Source: Glutinoglossum americanum (taxonomy: Eukaryota; Ascomycota; Geoglossomycetes; Geoglossales; Geoglossaceae). From it: a stretch of DNA of 64,000 nt. The notes below the pieces were generated by a model, which was given only the letters and a program-made list of their open reading frames with translations, was not told the origin of the DNA and did no database searches. Below are positions 1 through 12,152 of this stretch, piece after piece. The stretch covers positions 62,001 to 126,000 of the forward strand of contig JAGHQL010000011.1 of NCBI GenBank assembly GCA_020080175.1. The letters are read 5' to 3'. The position numbers were made by a program, and so were the translations under genes. Position 1 is the stretch's first letter. Each line of letters opens with the position of its first letter.

Positions 1-515
1 CCTGCAGGATGGATCCGACATTATGATGTCAAACTGGAATGGAACAATCCTTGGGCCTCCTCACGTAAGCCATGTCAATCGTCCAACGGGTTGCCCGATA
101 CTCATGATAAGCTGCTTTTAGGGCGTACATGAAAACCGCATCTACACGTTAAATATACACTGCGGCGACCAATACCCTGATGTTCCTCCAACTTTTCAGT
201 TCGTCTCCCGGGTTAACCTTCCTTGTGTGGACAGCAGAAACGGAAAGGTACTTTAGCCGTGGCACGTTTATTAGAGAGCCTGACTTGATGAAAATACTCT
301 AGGTCGACCCCACGAAACTTGCCTGTCTGGCTCAGTGGAAGAGGGATTTCACAATGGAAACTGTTTTAATCGAGTTGAGGAGGTTAGAACCAACTCATGT
401 CTAAGCGCATCCTCCACTCTCACATTGCTAACCTTCATAATTGGTCAGATATATGGCCCAACCTCAGAACAAGAAACTCTCTCAGCCGGCTGAAGGCACA
501 ACATATGGCCTCTAA
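1..515 (+). CDS. mms2: Ubiquitin-conjugating enzyme variant Mms2 (5' end outside window)
   Basis: Mms2 is a catalytically inactive E2 variant that pairs with Ubc13 to build K63-linked ubiquitin chains in error-free post-replication repair. Four exons are visible: from about 2 or 8 to 64, then 122-247, 303-382 and 449-515, with introns 65-121, 248-302 and 383-448. Joined, they read through NWNGTILGPPH, GVHENRIYTLNIHCGDQYPD, the VNLPCVD segment, LAQWKRDFTMETVLIELRR and end RYMAQPQNKKLSQPAEGTTYGL. The position of the E2 active-site Cys has no catalytic cysteine context, as expected for UEVs. The N-terminal third lies upstream of the window. The bases ctgcag at 2-7 could be coding (Leu-Gln) or the acceptor of another intron, so the first exon border is uncertain. 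The next gene, on the same strand, starts 450 bp downstream. Identity is very secure from the family signature. Confidence 0.93.
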
Positions 516-964
516 ACGGGACTTCTGGTGTCATTGTGCGGGCCGCCGTTTTTCAAGAGATGAAGGTTCCTATCTAGCCACGGCGACTTGCAACGGGGGG
601 GATGCTCCAGTAAAGTTCATTCGATAGAGTAATGACTGCCTTGACACCTTTATGCCAGGAGTTATTCACCAGGTTCATTCATCCACTGTGCTCCTCCAGT
701 TTTACTGATTTCGCCGATACCGTGAGCGTTTAGTTTGATAGGAGCGTAGGAGCATGCTTTATTCTGTGGGGGATGTCTGCATGGCCCCTTAGTGGTCGTT
801 ATGGTGCATGCGTTCACTATCTTGTTGTTCGGTGGATTGATTCTCAACAATACTTAGAGAAATTGTTTTGCACAAACAGTTCAGTCTGCACGTGATAGAA
901 AATTCCATATTATCCATCTTTACCGAACCTTGGGAAAGAACCCTCGAACAAAGTCCAATACCGA
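516..964. other. Intergenic, mms2 to LYR gene
   Basis: About 450 bp between two same-strand genes. It must hold the mms2 3' end and the promoter of the next gene. I see no coding signal; the short open frame at 662-850 on the minus strand has no recognisable features. Confidence 0.6.
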
Positions 965-2014
965 ATGGGGCAGCCCCTCAATAGAATAGGAGCGCACAGA
1001 GTTGCCTGTAAGCTCCGCCCCACTCGCCCTACTCTCAGCCAATATTGCAATCTCACTCAATTCAAAAGGCCTATCTCTATACCGAGCCATTCTTACACGG
1101 TGCAGCCGTGTTCCTCTAACACCTGATCAGAAAGAACGTCTTCGAATATTCACAAAGAAACAGTTCAAGAAGAACCGGAGTGTCAGTGGTTACTGGAGCG
1201 CCAGTGCCGCACTAAGAATAGGCTATGAGGTGAGCTGGGAGGAAGAGGAGCTGCGACTAGTCGGGGTAACTTGTTGAAAGACAGACGGACATCATCTAAT
1301 TGTTTTTAACAGGCAGAGAGCATTCTCCGCGCCTCGGCGGACGGGAATCTAGCGGAGACATCTCGTATAGTGAAGCTAGTAAATGAATTACCCTCACCAC
1401 GGAAGCCTCGCTCAATTCGCGCTGCGGTGGCCGTTAAGACGGAACGCGCAACTCCTCATAAACACGGTGCTCCGTACCCCGGCGCTATTCCGGTTCTCTC
1501 TCGGCCCCACCGTATCACCTCCGGGCGACGCCACATCCCTGTTCTAGTTACGTGCTCCTCCGGGATTTCATTCCTCCGCTTCAAGAAGCCCCAATCCCCT
1601 TACCTCTCACGGATACTAAGGACAAAGATAAAGTGGCGTCAGAAGTTGTCGGACCTCCAGCACCGACTCCAGGAGGAGATGGGCTCCGCTGCATACGAAG
1701 ACCATTGGGATGAGTTGCTGCGAGAACAGCATGGCGTTATTTGCCATCAAACAAACGAGCCAAAATGGACGGATTGTTACAAGAAGAGTTTGGAAGAGTG
1801 CACCAAGAAATTCAAGAAATTCACGTGGCGGAATATGACTATAGCGAAGAGGATGCAGGAGATCATTGATCAAGAGCGAGAGCTTGCTGAAGAGGAAAAG
1901 AGGGAGAAGGAGAGGGCGAGAACGGAGCGTAAGAAAATGATGCTAGAAGATCCGGAGAGCAACACTCAACCGGCCATAAGAGGACGACCAGGAGATGTCC
2001 GAAATATATACTAG
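965..2014 (+). CDS. LYR-motif (complex 1 LYR family) mitochondrial-type protein
   Basis: A LYR-family protein of about 301 aa. The model uses ATG at 965, exon 1 965-1007, intron 1008-1068, exon 2 1069-1229, intron 1230-1312, exon 3 1313-2014; frame is kept at both joins. The N-terminus reads SLYRAILTRCSRVPLTP (Leu-Tyr-Arg at residues 18-20), then a basic stretch with KKQFKKNRSVSG, the usual layout of a LYR helix bundle. The middle has FLRFKKPQSPYLSRILR, and the last 60 residues are a charged Glu/Lys/Arg coiled-coil-like helix. LYR proteins are generally small mitochondrial factors that bind acyl-carrier protein and help assemble respiratory complexes or insert Fe-S clusters. At about 300 aa this one is longer than classical members, and the exact client cannot be told. 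The start codon is inferred from the splice model, because the exon 2 frame has no ATG of its own upstream of the LYR motif. Confidence 0.72.
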
Positions 2015-2825
2015 CAGCCAGGCCCCTCTGAACCGGAAGTCATCTGCAGGATCGAAGGCCCTTGGAAATGTTTACTCGATATGAATTGTGACCCCATGTT
2101 TTTCTATACTGCTCTCCGAGCTCGACCATAGCCGTATAGTACATCAAAGCCTCACAACCCCAGTAGAGACACAACGGAGGGAACGCACCAACGAGATACT
2201 CGCCCACTTCGTCAAAATGGGCCCCGCTTTATCAACTCATGCACATTGCACCTCCGCTTGGTGGAACAATTGGTGTCGCATCTGGGGATCTGGAAGACTT
2301 TTACTTTTTCAAATGAATGATACTTCATCGGGCGAGTACGCACAATACGTCTGAACAAAGGAATGAACAAAATGATACCTTAGTAAACAAGGACTTAAGG
2401 CCAAAGAAGGATATAGAAAGAAGCCCTATCTCCAGTACACTACCCTAAGCCCGTCATCTCATCACCTATTACCAGGCTGGCAATCCCGAGCCGTCGGACA
2501 AGAAAATCTAGTGCTTTTCCATCCGAGGTGAATCCAAACGGATAAAAAATAGGTACGAAATACTGTGGACAAACAACTCCCCCGCGACAATAACTCCAGT
2601 AAGGGGAACAAAACTCCATTTACACAATAGAATACTATCCACTGATCAAATGGAGCGGGAATAAGCGGACGATGAATAGAATATAAAAGGGCTCTCCATC
2701 CTCAAAAATTAGGAGGAAAGGAAACTCTGGCCAACAATACCCACCCCCCCACTCCCTCTTTTCGCTAATCCCAATCCGCCTCCCCACACTAACAGCGAGT
2801 CTCCGCGCCCATCCAATTCCTCCCC
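2015..2825. other. Intergenic between convergent genes
   Basis: About 0.8 kb between the ends of a plus-strand and a minus-strand gene. It contains short A- and C-rich runs (for example near 2741-2751) and no reading frame I can support. The minus-strand frame at 2635-2829 could be a downstream exon of the next gene, but no clear splice join supports this. Confidence 0.5.
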
Positions 2826-3233
2826 TCACCCCCCCATCGTCTCAAACAACCCAACACAATAAACCCCCCTTGGCCTCGGCTCCAACACCCCGCCGATCAT
2901 CTCGTTCGCATCTCCAAAGACCAATGGATCAGCCAGTCTATGCATATGGTCCTGCAACGTGCTCTGCAGGCTGTGCGTCGACGATGATATCGAAGTTGCG
3001 GAGCGGCTGCCGTGCGTCGTCGGGTGGGACGAGAGGGGACGGCAGTGAGAGGTGGTAGAGGCTGTTGAGCGAGTGGATGTAGACGTACTGGAGGTGGTGG
3101 ACGTTGTGGAGGATGCACGGGAGCGGGTGTGATTGTGGCCTAGTTGGTGGTCGCGGACGCGGCTGCGGGAGCGGCGGTGGAGGGATTCGCGGACAGAGCG
3201 GGCGAGGTCGGATGGGATTGAGAAATGCATCAT
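2826..3233 (-). CDS. Hypothetical Ser/Thr/Arg-rich protein
   Basis: A 135-aa open frame starting MMHFSIPSDLARSVRESLHR. A basic stretch (RRSRSRVRDHQLGHNHTRSR) is followed by a long Ser/Thr tract and then a more ordered tail with LQDHMHRLADPLVFGDANEM. The tail looks like protein sequence and not random translation, which is the main reason to call it. The frame ends at a TGA that overlaps a possible splice donor (GTGAGG near 2825), so the true protein may be longer, with further exons toward 2635. A CT-rich leader lies upstream (3240-3400). I do not recognise a family; predicted mostly disordered. It could be a spurious frame, although its composition and its position next to a promoter-like region argue for a real gene. 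Confidence 0.4.
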   Translation of the reverse strand: MMHFSIPSDLARSVRESLHRRSRSRVRDHQLGHNHTRSRASSTTSTTSSTSTSTRSTASTTSHCRPLSSHPTTHGSRSATSISSSTHSLQSTLQDHMHRLADPLVFGDANEMIGGVLEPRPRGVYCVGLFETMGG

Positions 3234-4955
3234 TTCCGCCTTTTCTTTAGATCCTCTGTTTTGCTCGGCTTGACCCGGGCCGTATTAAACCTGCCGTATG
3301 TCGTTTATTCGTCCTCGCCCTTTTCGTGAATACGTCTCGCTCTTTGCTCGAAAGCTTCAACGGAAGCTTCCACCAGGTATATATCTTCTTCCCTCTTCAA
3401 TAAAGCAATTGGAATTATAAAAAAGTGAGACAAGGCCCTGCCTTTTGTTCAATCCGGTCGGTTCAACGAATGAATGTATAAAGAATGGTCGAGCTGTCCG
3501 TTGGGCCACAACAGAACAGACGAAAGACGAACGTAAAGAGAAAAATATAATCTTTCTCCGGTCTTTTCCAGAAAGTGAGCGTGTATGTCGTTGCAAGCAA
3601 CAAACAAGTAAGGGCTCTCTTCCAAAGGAAGAAAAAAAAGAATAAAAAGAAGCCCTCCCCGAGGGCTCTTATATATATGCCCACGCCATCCTAACGCATT
3701 ACCACCGACCCCCAAAGAGAAAGGAATTCCACAGGATCCTACCGCAGCATCGCATAGTCACCACGGACGGATTGGACGACTATGCGTTCCTCCCTCTCTC
3801 TACACGAAGCAAGGGGCCCCCGGACCCCGGGCCCGCGTACCTTTTGACACGAGTTTTATGCACGTCTACTGGAAAAAAAAAAAAAAAAACGCAGCGGAAA
3901 CCAACAACAAAACGGACGAGCCCCATCGGAAAACTCCGTTTTCTCTTTCGACGCAATGCAAGACCCCGATCGCCGGTTTGACAATGACGGACTGGCGTAG
4001 GCCCCCCCCCCAGGCCAGGCATTGACGCATGAACCACGCTATTTCCCAACCCCCCATGACCTTGGTCGCGGCCCATCGGCCGTGACAGACTAACAGGAAT
4101 TCTGATCGTTTTGGGTAATTTATTTTTTTTTTTCCTCTTCTGCTCTCTCTTGGGATTGGGTTCGGGTCTGGCTTTTAAGGGGAGGGTTCGGTTATCGTTC
4201 AGGTGCGTTTCAGGCTTCTCCTTGCACGACCCCCTTTATTCGTCTAGCTGCGGCCTAGCCTAACTAGCCTAAGCCTGTGTCTGGAACCGTGTTTCAACGC
4301 TTTCGTTCTCTTCTCTCCAATATTCTCGCTTCACCTCAGACTTAAAACCCGGCTGGGAACCGGAAGCCTCTTCCTATCTTATTTTCACATTAGGGAACGA
4401 AAGAGAAAAGAAAAAAAAACCGCCCGCTAAAAGAGCAGAGCATGAAGCTCCCCCGTATCGCAGTTCAATCAATGCCTTGTCCTCTTTCTCCCTCTCTAAG
4501 CTCCCCCCGACTCGGGGCGTTCACACTGTAATGTATAATAATGGTGTAAGAGAAAAGCCGTCAGGAATTCCACAAGAGTAAGATATGGTAAGATAAAATG
4601 AAAAACTCCCTCGCCATGCCGTTTGATTTTTCCATTTCAGTTGAGAAAGAAAACCTCTTCTCGACCTCCCAACCAGCCTTCACACCCCTTTCCTCCTTCC
4701 CCACCCTCCAGACTAATGACACAGCACATGCAAAAATGGTTACATACGAATGGTTTGCCTGAAGAAATTCTTTTTCCCGCACGCCAAGAGAGGTGGAAAG
4801 GGAATAGCATACGGAGAGAGAAAGAAAAAAATACACAACCAAAAAGAACGCCGCCTAGTGTGTGGTGGTGTTGGTGGTTGGGGAAATCTTGAAACATCGA
4901 CGCGACGCGACGCGACAACCCGCACGGTGCAACGAGGAACTTTCTGGCTTCATGC
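3234..4955. other. Long non-coding stretch with homopolymer and CT/GA tracts
   Basis: About 1.7 kb between the 3' end of cch1 and the start of the minus-strand hypothetical gene. It holds an A run near 3872-3889, a C run near 4003-4011, a T run near 4122-4133, CT-rich stretches, and a pentanucleotide tandem (CGACG units) near 4896-4917. The overlapping open frames on both strands (3445-3715, 4561-4969) are low-complexity and lack any family signal. Best read as promoter, UTR and terminator sequence. Confidence 0.55.
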
Positions 4956-7900
4956 TTAGGGCGGGCCACCTTCGCCTGACCGGCTTGGCCGTCTCGCAGT
5001 GAAACTTCTCCTGATGCTCTCCCCCCAAGCAGACTGATCTAGCACATCGAGAACATCCTGCGCCGATACCGCGCTGTTCTGCCGGCTGTGATTTGCTCGG
5101 GTTCCTCCAGGGCTCAGTGGGCGTGCGAAACTGTGCCATTCTGAAGAGTTGTCGTATGGGTCCGATACCGACAGGCCAGTGCGGTGTTGGTGGGAGCGCT
5201 GGGGCGAAGTAGAAGGCGATGCTGGTGATGCGGGACCCGACGGTTCGCGTCGGTGGTAGGAGGAGGGCCTGGTGGGGTCAGTGCTGCTGGCGAGAGGTGA
5301 CCAGCCGTCGTCGTCATGCAAGGCCGAAATTCCTTGTAGGCTGTGAGGGGGCCCCTCGTCCTCGTCGTCGATGAATATTTCCGGCACTCCTAGTTGGGGC
5401 ACGCCAGTCATGCGCGACGATTCCCGTGCCTCCACAAATTTACGGAATTTACGAGACCAATACCTGGACGAGCCGTTAATGCATGCGTTTCAAATTAGTG
5501 GGGTGGGATATGCATGTGTTTCATACAAGGTGTCAAAGAAACCAACAACAATGTTTCGTCGGACCTGCTCCTCGACCCTCTGGAGTCGCGCACGCCGACG
5601 TAGATACTCTTCCAGCCTATGCTTAAAGTCAGTTCCTTGCAGCCTAGATATCCTAGCATTCTTAAGACTCATACCTCAAGCTCTTGTTGTCACTGATGAC
5701 ATTGTAATGCGCCAAGATCATGAGCACAGAGATGAATGATATCCCCCGGTCAGGATCGGCCGAAACCAGGACCTCCTCAAAGAAAACGTTGAATTTCTTC
5801 CGCCGCCGCCTGATCTCGTGGACGGGTATCTGGGCAAGCCTTCGCCGGAGGGCCGCTAGATTAACACCATCTACCATCCCGGGTGTAGGGTCCGTGTTCC
5901 GCCGAGCTGCGGTCGCCAGATCGACGCGACAATCCTCCAATATCCTGCCGACTGTAAACTCACCGTCGTAGATGCGCATCTCAAAGATTCCAGAGAGTTC
6001 CTGTAATCTCCCTCAGTTGTTTGAAATTACTTTGTCAAAGACGGGCACACTTACGCCCAGTAGTCTGGGGAATGCTTCCTTGGTGATGAACCCTGTCCCT
6101 TCGGGATCAAAGGTCGCCCACGCCTGCTTGAATCTCCTGATCTCCTCTCTAGAAACAGAAGAGAGTCCGCTTGACCGCTGATATACATAACTGAAACTTT
6201 CGTAGATTAGGGAGACAAACATGCTTACGAAAATATACATGCTCAGGATGTTCCAGGAGATGAAGAGACTGCGAGCCCAGGTGGCGGACCCACAGTCGCT
6301 CCTGAAGAAGTCTTCGCTGCTGACACAGAGCGGCTCGCGGATAGTTGCGTAGTCTTCCATGATCTGATTCCAAGATTCACCGCAACTCGCCCTGAATAGT
6401 AATATCAGTGCCTTTGGTACCGTACGGACGTTGAGGTTGCCATTTTCCATGCTACCGAACCTTGTGAGGCCGAAGGTTTGCGTGAGAGCAATGGCGTACA
6501 CCAGAAATAGCACGAACCATGTCGCTAGAAGGTTCCCAATGGCTGTCAGACTTGCGGCCGCTGTCTTGAACAATTGATCTAGTGAGTTATTCCGAGGTAT
6601 AAGGAGTAGCGCTATCGACACTAAGAATAACTTGTGGAGCCGGACGTATATCGGAGACTTAAAGTTAGAGAGTAAGAGAATAGTTGTGATAAAGGTTCCC
6701 GAGATGGACAAGATAGAGTATAAATCCCAAGAACTCCTCCGGAATCTTGGCCACGTTAAGCCAACGATCCGGATGACTATGTTAGCCATGTAAAATAGGG
6801 TAAAGACAAGGAACAGGTAGTCTACTTATAGTCAGCACTAGTGAAAGTTGTATGATATGCCGCTCCAAAATCTCACCTCTCGTACGATCCCACCAGTCAA
6901 TATCTGGATAAAATTCTATCATCAACAATATGAGATGCATGATGAGAATGGCTGTGATGACTCTCTGCCATTGGCCATGTTTTTTAACAGCCTGACGGTA
7001 GCACCAATTCTTCCATTTCTCGTGTGGTTGATTGGACGGTCGTTTCGACGGCGAGATCTGACGAAGGAGTTTCCGTAATTCAAGCCATGACCGCTGCTCC
7101 GCAGTGAGAAAGGCAACTCCCGTTTGCTCTGTGTAATTGCGCATAAAGACAGAAACGAAGAGCGTCAGTACGAAGACGGCACCGAGCAAGTTGAACGCAA
7201 CGAAGAACAGCGCATTTCCTTGGGAGGCAAACGGCACGGGTTGAAGACCCCTTCCTGTAATGCTCTGTGCGCTCCACATGACATTGATCCAGCCTTCTTC
7301 AGAGACGATCTGGAACAGTATCGAGAGCGAGCTCCCGAAGTTATCAAAGTCGTACCAAGGGTTCGACACCACGCGTGGGGCCAACACAGTCCAGTTAAAG
7401 GGGGTGCTGCCGAACTCGCCAGTACAATCCGCAAGTTTAGTAATATTAGAGGTAATGTCGTTGCATTGGCTCATCTGTCCATTAAACAAATTCAGACCAT
7501 AAATGGCAAACGGAACTAGGAGACTAAGCGACACAAACGCTGCCTATTTAAACTTGTCAGCGCTAAATATCCCTTGAGGGCAGGTTTCAGTCAACATACC
7601 GAAACGACCTTCCACCCGCCAAGAATGATGACGGAGTGGAAGGTATCTCTAGCGCTGTCGCTGACATTGAGTAATCTAAGGGCACGTAGTGCTTTGAAGG
7701 CTCCGACAGCTCGAGACACTGCACCTTGCTGGTGAAATGAGGTTGCGACGTTAATCCAGAGAGTGACTAACACAAGCCCATCAATGAAGCCCCACGAACT
7801 CCTAAAGTATGCATTGGGGGTCCAGAAAAACCCATCCGCGATGACTTTGATAGTCGCTTCTACAGTAAAAACCACGGAAAATCCGAGGTCGGTATAGGTG

Positions 7901-10900
7901 AACCAGTTTCGAACAGTTTTGCTCGGATACTTTTCGAAGTACTCTTTTTGGTATAGAGGGGTGGTGATACACGCAAGTAAAACCATGGCTACGATGGCGA
8001 GATATATAAACCCGGAGAAACTGTACCAGACCACTTTGATAGGCTCTACGCCTCCAATACGCTGGCTCCCCCGCCCTGGGCCTACTATTCGTTGGCAGAG
8101 CTTCCGGATTGGGTTTAGCGGTTTAAAGATGAAGAGTGACGTATTGTAGCGGGGGTGCTTAGCCAGATACTCCCGTTGTGCCTTTTTCCGACGCTCTTGT
8201 GCCGTAACTACTTCTTTTGCCATAGATCGAGGGTCAAGGTCCTCATAGGCGCGAGAGAACTGCAGCCTAGAGTAAAACGGATTAGGCTCCCTATCCCTGA
8301 AGCGACCAATCAACTTGCCCCAGAGCGAAGGCGGATCCGCTGGATATATTCCTGACTGCGGGGGATCGCCACTGGCCGTCTGAGCGTTTGATGTAGTTGT
8401 CTGCCCCTGAAATTAGCTTAAGTCTGAGTGCAAATTATCACGTCTCAACACACGGTCACAGGTTCCATCTCATCGAGAAAATCCTTGACAACAGCATCCT
8501 TCAGGAGCATCTCCATGGTCGCTGGACCATAGTCTAGGGGATCCTTTTTGTGCCTCGATTCTCGTCCCAACTTAAATATTGCCGACAGCGATAGAGTGCT
8601 ATTCATATCAGTAAGCCGGCGTAGAGAGGCGAGGGGTACGTAGCATACCTATTAGAAGATCCACCGAGTTCCTTGCGCTGCAAAAATGCTTTCACCTGCT
8701 GTAATCGTTTCTCGTCTTCGGTAATATCGAAATTTTCTTGGATGACAGCAATGAACATATTGAGAACAATGACTAAAAAACTAGCGTCAAAACATATCCG
8801 GCCATTCGGACTCATCAGCCAGGACAACTCACAGTTAGCTAGGATAAACCAGATCACAAAGAATATCGCTCCAATCCAAGCGGAATGGAAGTTATGTCCG
8901 TATGAGGTCACGCTGTACACAATTTGGGTCCAGTTCTCGCTGGATAATATTTGATACATACCGAGGAAGGCGTTATAAATCGTGGAAAACGGAACCTCAA
9001 TGGTATTGCCCTGGTCGTCGATTTGTGGTAACTCGCCACGGAAGAGTTGCACGGCAAAGATAGCCCCGAGGAACGTAAGGAGGAACACAAAGACAATGAG
9101 ATTAAGCAGACCAGATACATTTCCCAACACAACCACCTAGCTTAATGGTAAGTAGGGACTCTGAAAAAAAAAAAAAGGGGGGGGGGGATGAGCGCATACG
9201 ATGAGCTCTCTAGTCAGGGCTACAGCCAAGACTACCCGATATATCCGCAGGATCTGGAAGAAAGTCAACCATTCGTAAGGAGCTCCAGAATCGTGTATTG
9301 GCGGAATTTGCATAATAGCAGTGACGATCGCCAGCACCAAATCCACCCAGTTCTGCTTGGACCTGTGGAAGTTTCGCCAGTCCGCAACAATGCGAATGAA
9401 TATCTCAATCACGAGAAGAAATGTAACCCCAGTTTCGGAATTATCTACCGCATCTCATCAGTACTCGAGCACACGCGCGATTCTAGATGCAGGGACTAAC
9501 TGATGAATTTCTCCCGCCACTTGCTCATGGACGCACTTCGAAGGGCTTGGCAAAGCAAACCATAAACAATGACGATGATCCAGATGACCTTTGTTTTGTC
9601 ATATACCCTCTTTAGGGCATTAGCACGCTTAGGCGCTTCTTCGTCCTCTTCCGGTTCGGGTGCTTCCTCTTTAACCGTGAATGCACTTGTTTTGCTCTCT
9701 TCCCGAATGACCTGGAAGGACGAAGTGATGACCGCCACGAGCAAGTTTATAAGCCAAAGACTCATGATCACAATCCCCGCAGCGAAGAATAGGGCTGATA
9801 CTAGGTAATCGCTGTTGGTGGTGTAATACAACAGATCCGAGAACGTATTTGAGCTCATGATGACAAACACGAGCTCCAGCGACTGGACAATGTTATCGAA
9901 GCTGACTGTATTACTGAATGGGTTCGACTGAAGAGTGCAAAAGGACTGTTTTGGGCACAGGTACCCCTTGTGCTTGAGGGCTCCTGGATTCCCATTTGGA
10001 TAGATCCAAGGGTCCGGAGTACCTGTCACGTTGTTCAAGTGACCACCACAGAAGGTAAGAGGCTGAGAGTAACTTGGCAATATCCCCAGAGGATCGGACC
10101 AGACACACGTGCGGCGGAAACTGGATTTAAAGCTTTGGATACCAATGATTGCGAAGATAAGCCAGAAGAAGCCAATGAGAAATGCTACATTGACCAGCAA
10201 GGGTGCAGCCTTCTTCAAACTTCTCAAAATTACCTATTCAAACCGTCAGCAAATCCAACTTCTGGCATGCAAGCTAACCCAACCCACCGAAGTACCGCTT
10301 GTGAGTAACAGCAGTCTCAAGATTCGAAGACAACTCATCATTCGGAAGACGTAGATATGTTGCTCAGCCTCTATCCCAGTGACCCCAAGAACAAAAGAAA
10401 CCCAGAAAGATACGACAGCCACAAAGTCTAGCCGATTAAAGGAATGCCGTAGAAATGCCCGTCGCGCCAACTGGTAGCGCTGCTGTCGCCGGCTATGATC
10501 CGGCTGACCCTCAATTCCTTGTAGGGAGGTGAGGGAACGGAAGAAAGAGGGTTGTGGGGGGCTGAGGGCACCCGATGCAAACCTGTTAGATTGCTGCCGT
10601 TGGGGGGAGAACAGGTCGCGCCCCTTCTGGATGAAAGCTGCTGTGAAGCCCTTTTGGCGGTCAATAGTGGTGTACTCATAAGCGTTGATGAGAAATCCCG
10701 AAACAATTATTCGGGCTATGATTTCGAGACTAGGGGCGATCGTCAGCATCACATCCTCCACAAAGAGATGTTATAAAACATAAGCTTCGAGTCGTAGGCG
10801 ACGCTTACGTGTAAACCACAAAAAGTACGAGAAGCACATAGTCGATCCACGATGTACCCCATCGCTTTGGCCTCTTGTGGATAAAGACGTTACGAGAAGA

Positions 10901-12152
10901 TTCAATAGCTAGGAGAACTGTCTGGCACACAATGAGAGCGAGAATCACTGGTTCGGTCGCGCTGTGATCAGGTCAGCTCAGCCATCCCGATCCTCGCAGA
11001 TACCTAGTCCGGGAAGAGGTAAACCTACGGATGGACTAGGATATTACAAAGCCACAGCCGTAGCTTGTTTTCCGGTGAGAAAATCCCCATGGTTTTGCCT
11101 TTCAGTGGATTCAGGGGTGGCTGCCTTGGTCTCCGCGGCACATATCCACCAGCTACCAGTGGTCGAGGTTTCTCCAGCGGCGGCGTCCGGCTGACATTTG
11201 GTTCGTCATGTGCATACTCGGCCATTGCTGGGAACAGTGGAGGAGCAGTCAATCGAGCATGCTTTAGCGACGTTTTGCGCCTGATGCTCTGTTCCAAAAT
11301 CTCTGGCTCGTTACTTATATTAACGATCCTCTGAGACATCTGCCGGACCATCGAGCTTGCTCGTGAGAGCGGGCTTAATCCTCCGCTCGATGGAGATAGA
11401 GATCGGGACCGCGATCGCGAATATGAGCTACCCAATGTCTGGCTGCTTCCAGATGCCCGCATACCCGCCTCCATGCGCGGTAGGTCATCTCCCAGCATCG
11501 AAGTTGATGGCGCGCCCCTCCTTGAGTCACTAGGTCCCCTCGCCAGTAGGCCAGGTGTGCCCTGCACCCTGCCAACCCGTGCCTGGCTGACTGACTGCAG
11601 GTACGCGGGGCCCGTTAACGGCACCGTATCATCCTCAGCCGAGGAGAAGTTGTGGCTGCTCCCGTGAGCGTCGTGATATGGGTGCGAATACGGCGAGCTG
11701 CCAGCAAAGTGATTCGAGGAAAATTGGCTGCTCGCTGACTGGTGCGATGGTTGATAGGGTTGGGGCTCTCCGTGGAAGCTCAGGCCAGCAAATCCTATCG
11801 CCTCTTGTAGCATCGCCGGGTCCTCCAATTCGTCATCTTCTATAAGAGGCGGCTGATAGGTAGTTGATGGATTGTGCGATGAGTATGAGCTTGGGAGATT
11901 TGTATCTCGCGATGTGGAACTCGGCGAGTCCTCTGCCACCCTTTCGTAGCTCCTCCCAGCCGACCCTATTCCCATCCCTCTGACTGACGGAGATCTCCCC
12001 CTCAGCAAGTTTCTACTAGCACCGCCATCAGCTCCAGTCGAGATTCTCGATGGATTCCTTCCTGTGATATCTCTCGAGTCAGGCGGCCGCGAGAGGTCCT
12101 GCAGCGGTATCGATTGGGGCGTCGTAGGGTTTCGAGGGTGGTTGGATGCCAT
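4956..12152 (-). CDS. cch1: Voltage-gated calcium channel Cch1 (14 exons)
   Basis: Pore subunit of the fungal high-affinity plasma-membrane Ca2+ channel, which works with Mid1. ATG at 12152 (MASNHPRNPTTPQSIPLQDL), stop at 4956-4958, about 2,100 aa in 14 exons; all 13 joins preserve frame and family motifs. Order: a 370-aa Ser/Pro-rich cytosolic N-terminus; repeat I (S4-like SCLRILRLLLLTSG, pore VIMSSNTFSD); repeat II (pore LSSENWTQIV, then NFIVLNMFIAVIQENFD); repeat III (S4-like FKALRALRLLNVS, pore VSEEGWINVM); repeat IV (pore ASCGESWNQIM); then an EF-hand-like FDPEGTGFITKEAF and a disordered acidic/Ser-rich tail. The selectivity residues therefore read Asn/Glu/Glu/Glu. A long extracellular loop in repeat I carries Cys pairs and N-glycosylation sequons. 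One intron (about 9137-9189) contains an A13G11 run on the plus strand. The reading frame looks complete and unbroken. Confidence 0.96.

Noticed and set aside
4561-4969. Frames on both strands next to the cch1 stop
   Set aside because: Phe/Ser/Lys-rich translations of CT/GA tracts; no support as genes.
8801-8870. Extra segment CELSWLMSPNGRICFDASFLV inside cch1 repeat II
   Set aside because: An in-frame intron (GTGAGT to TTTTTTAG); removing it gives the conserved ILANFIVLNMFIAV.
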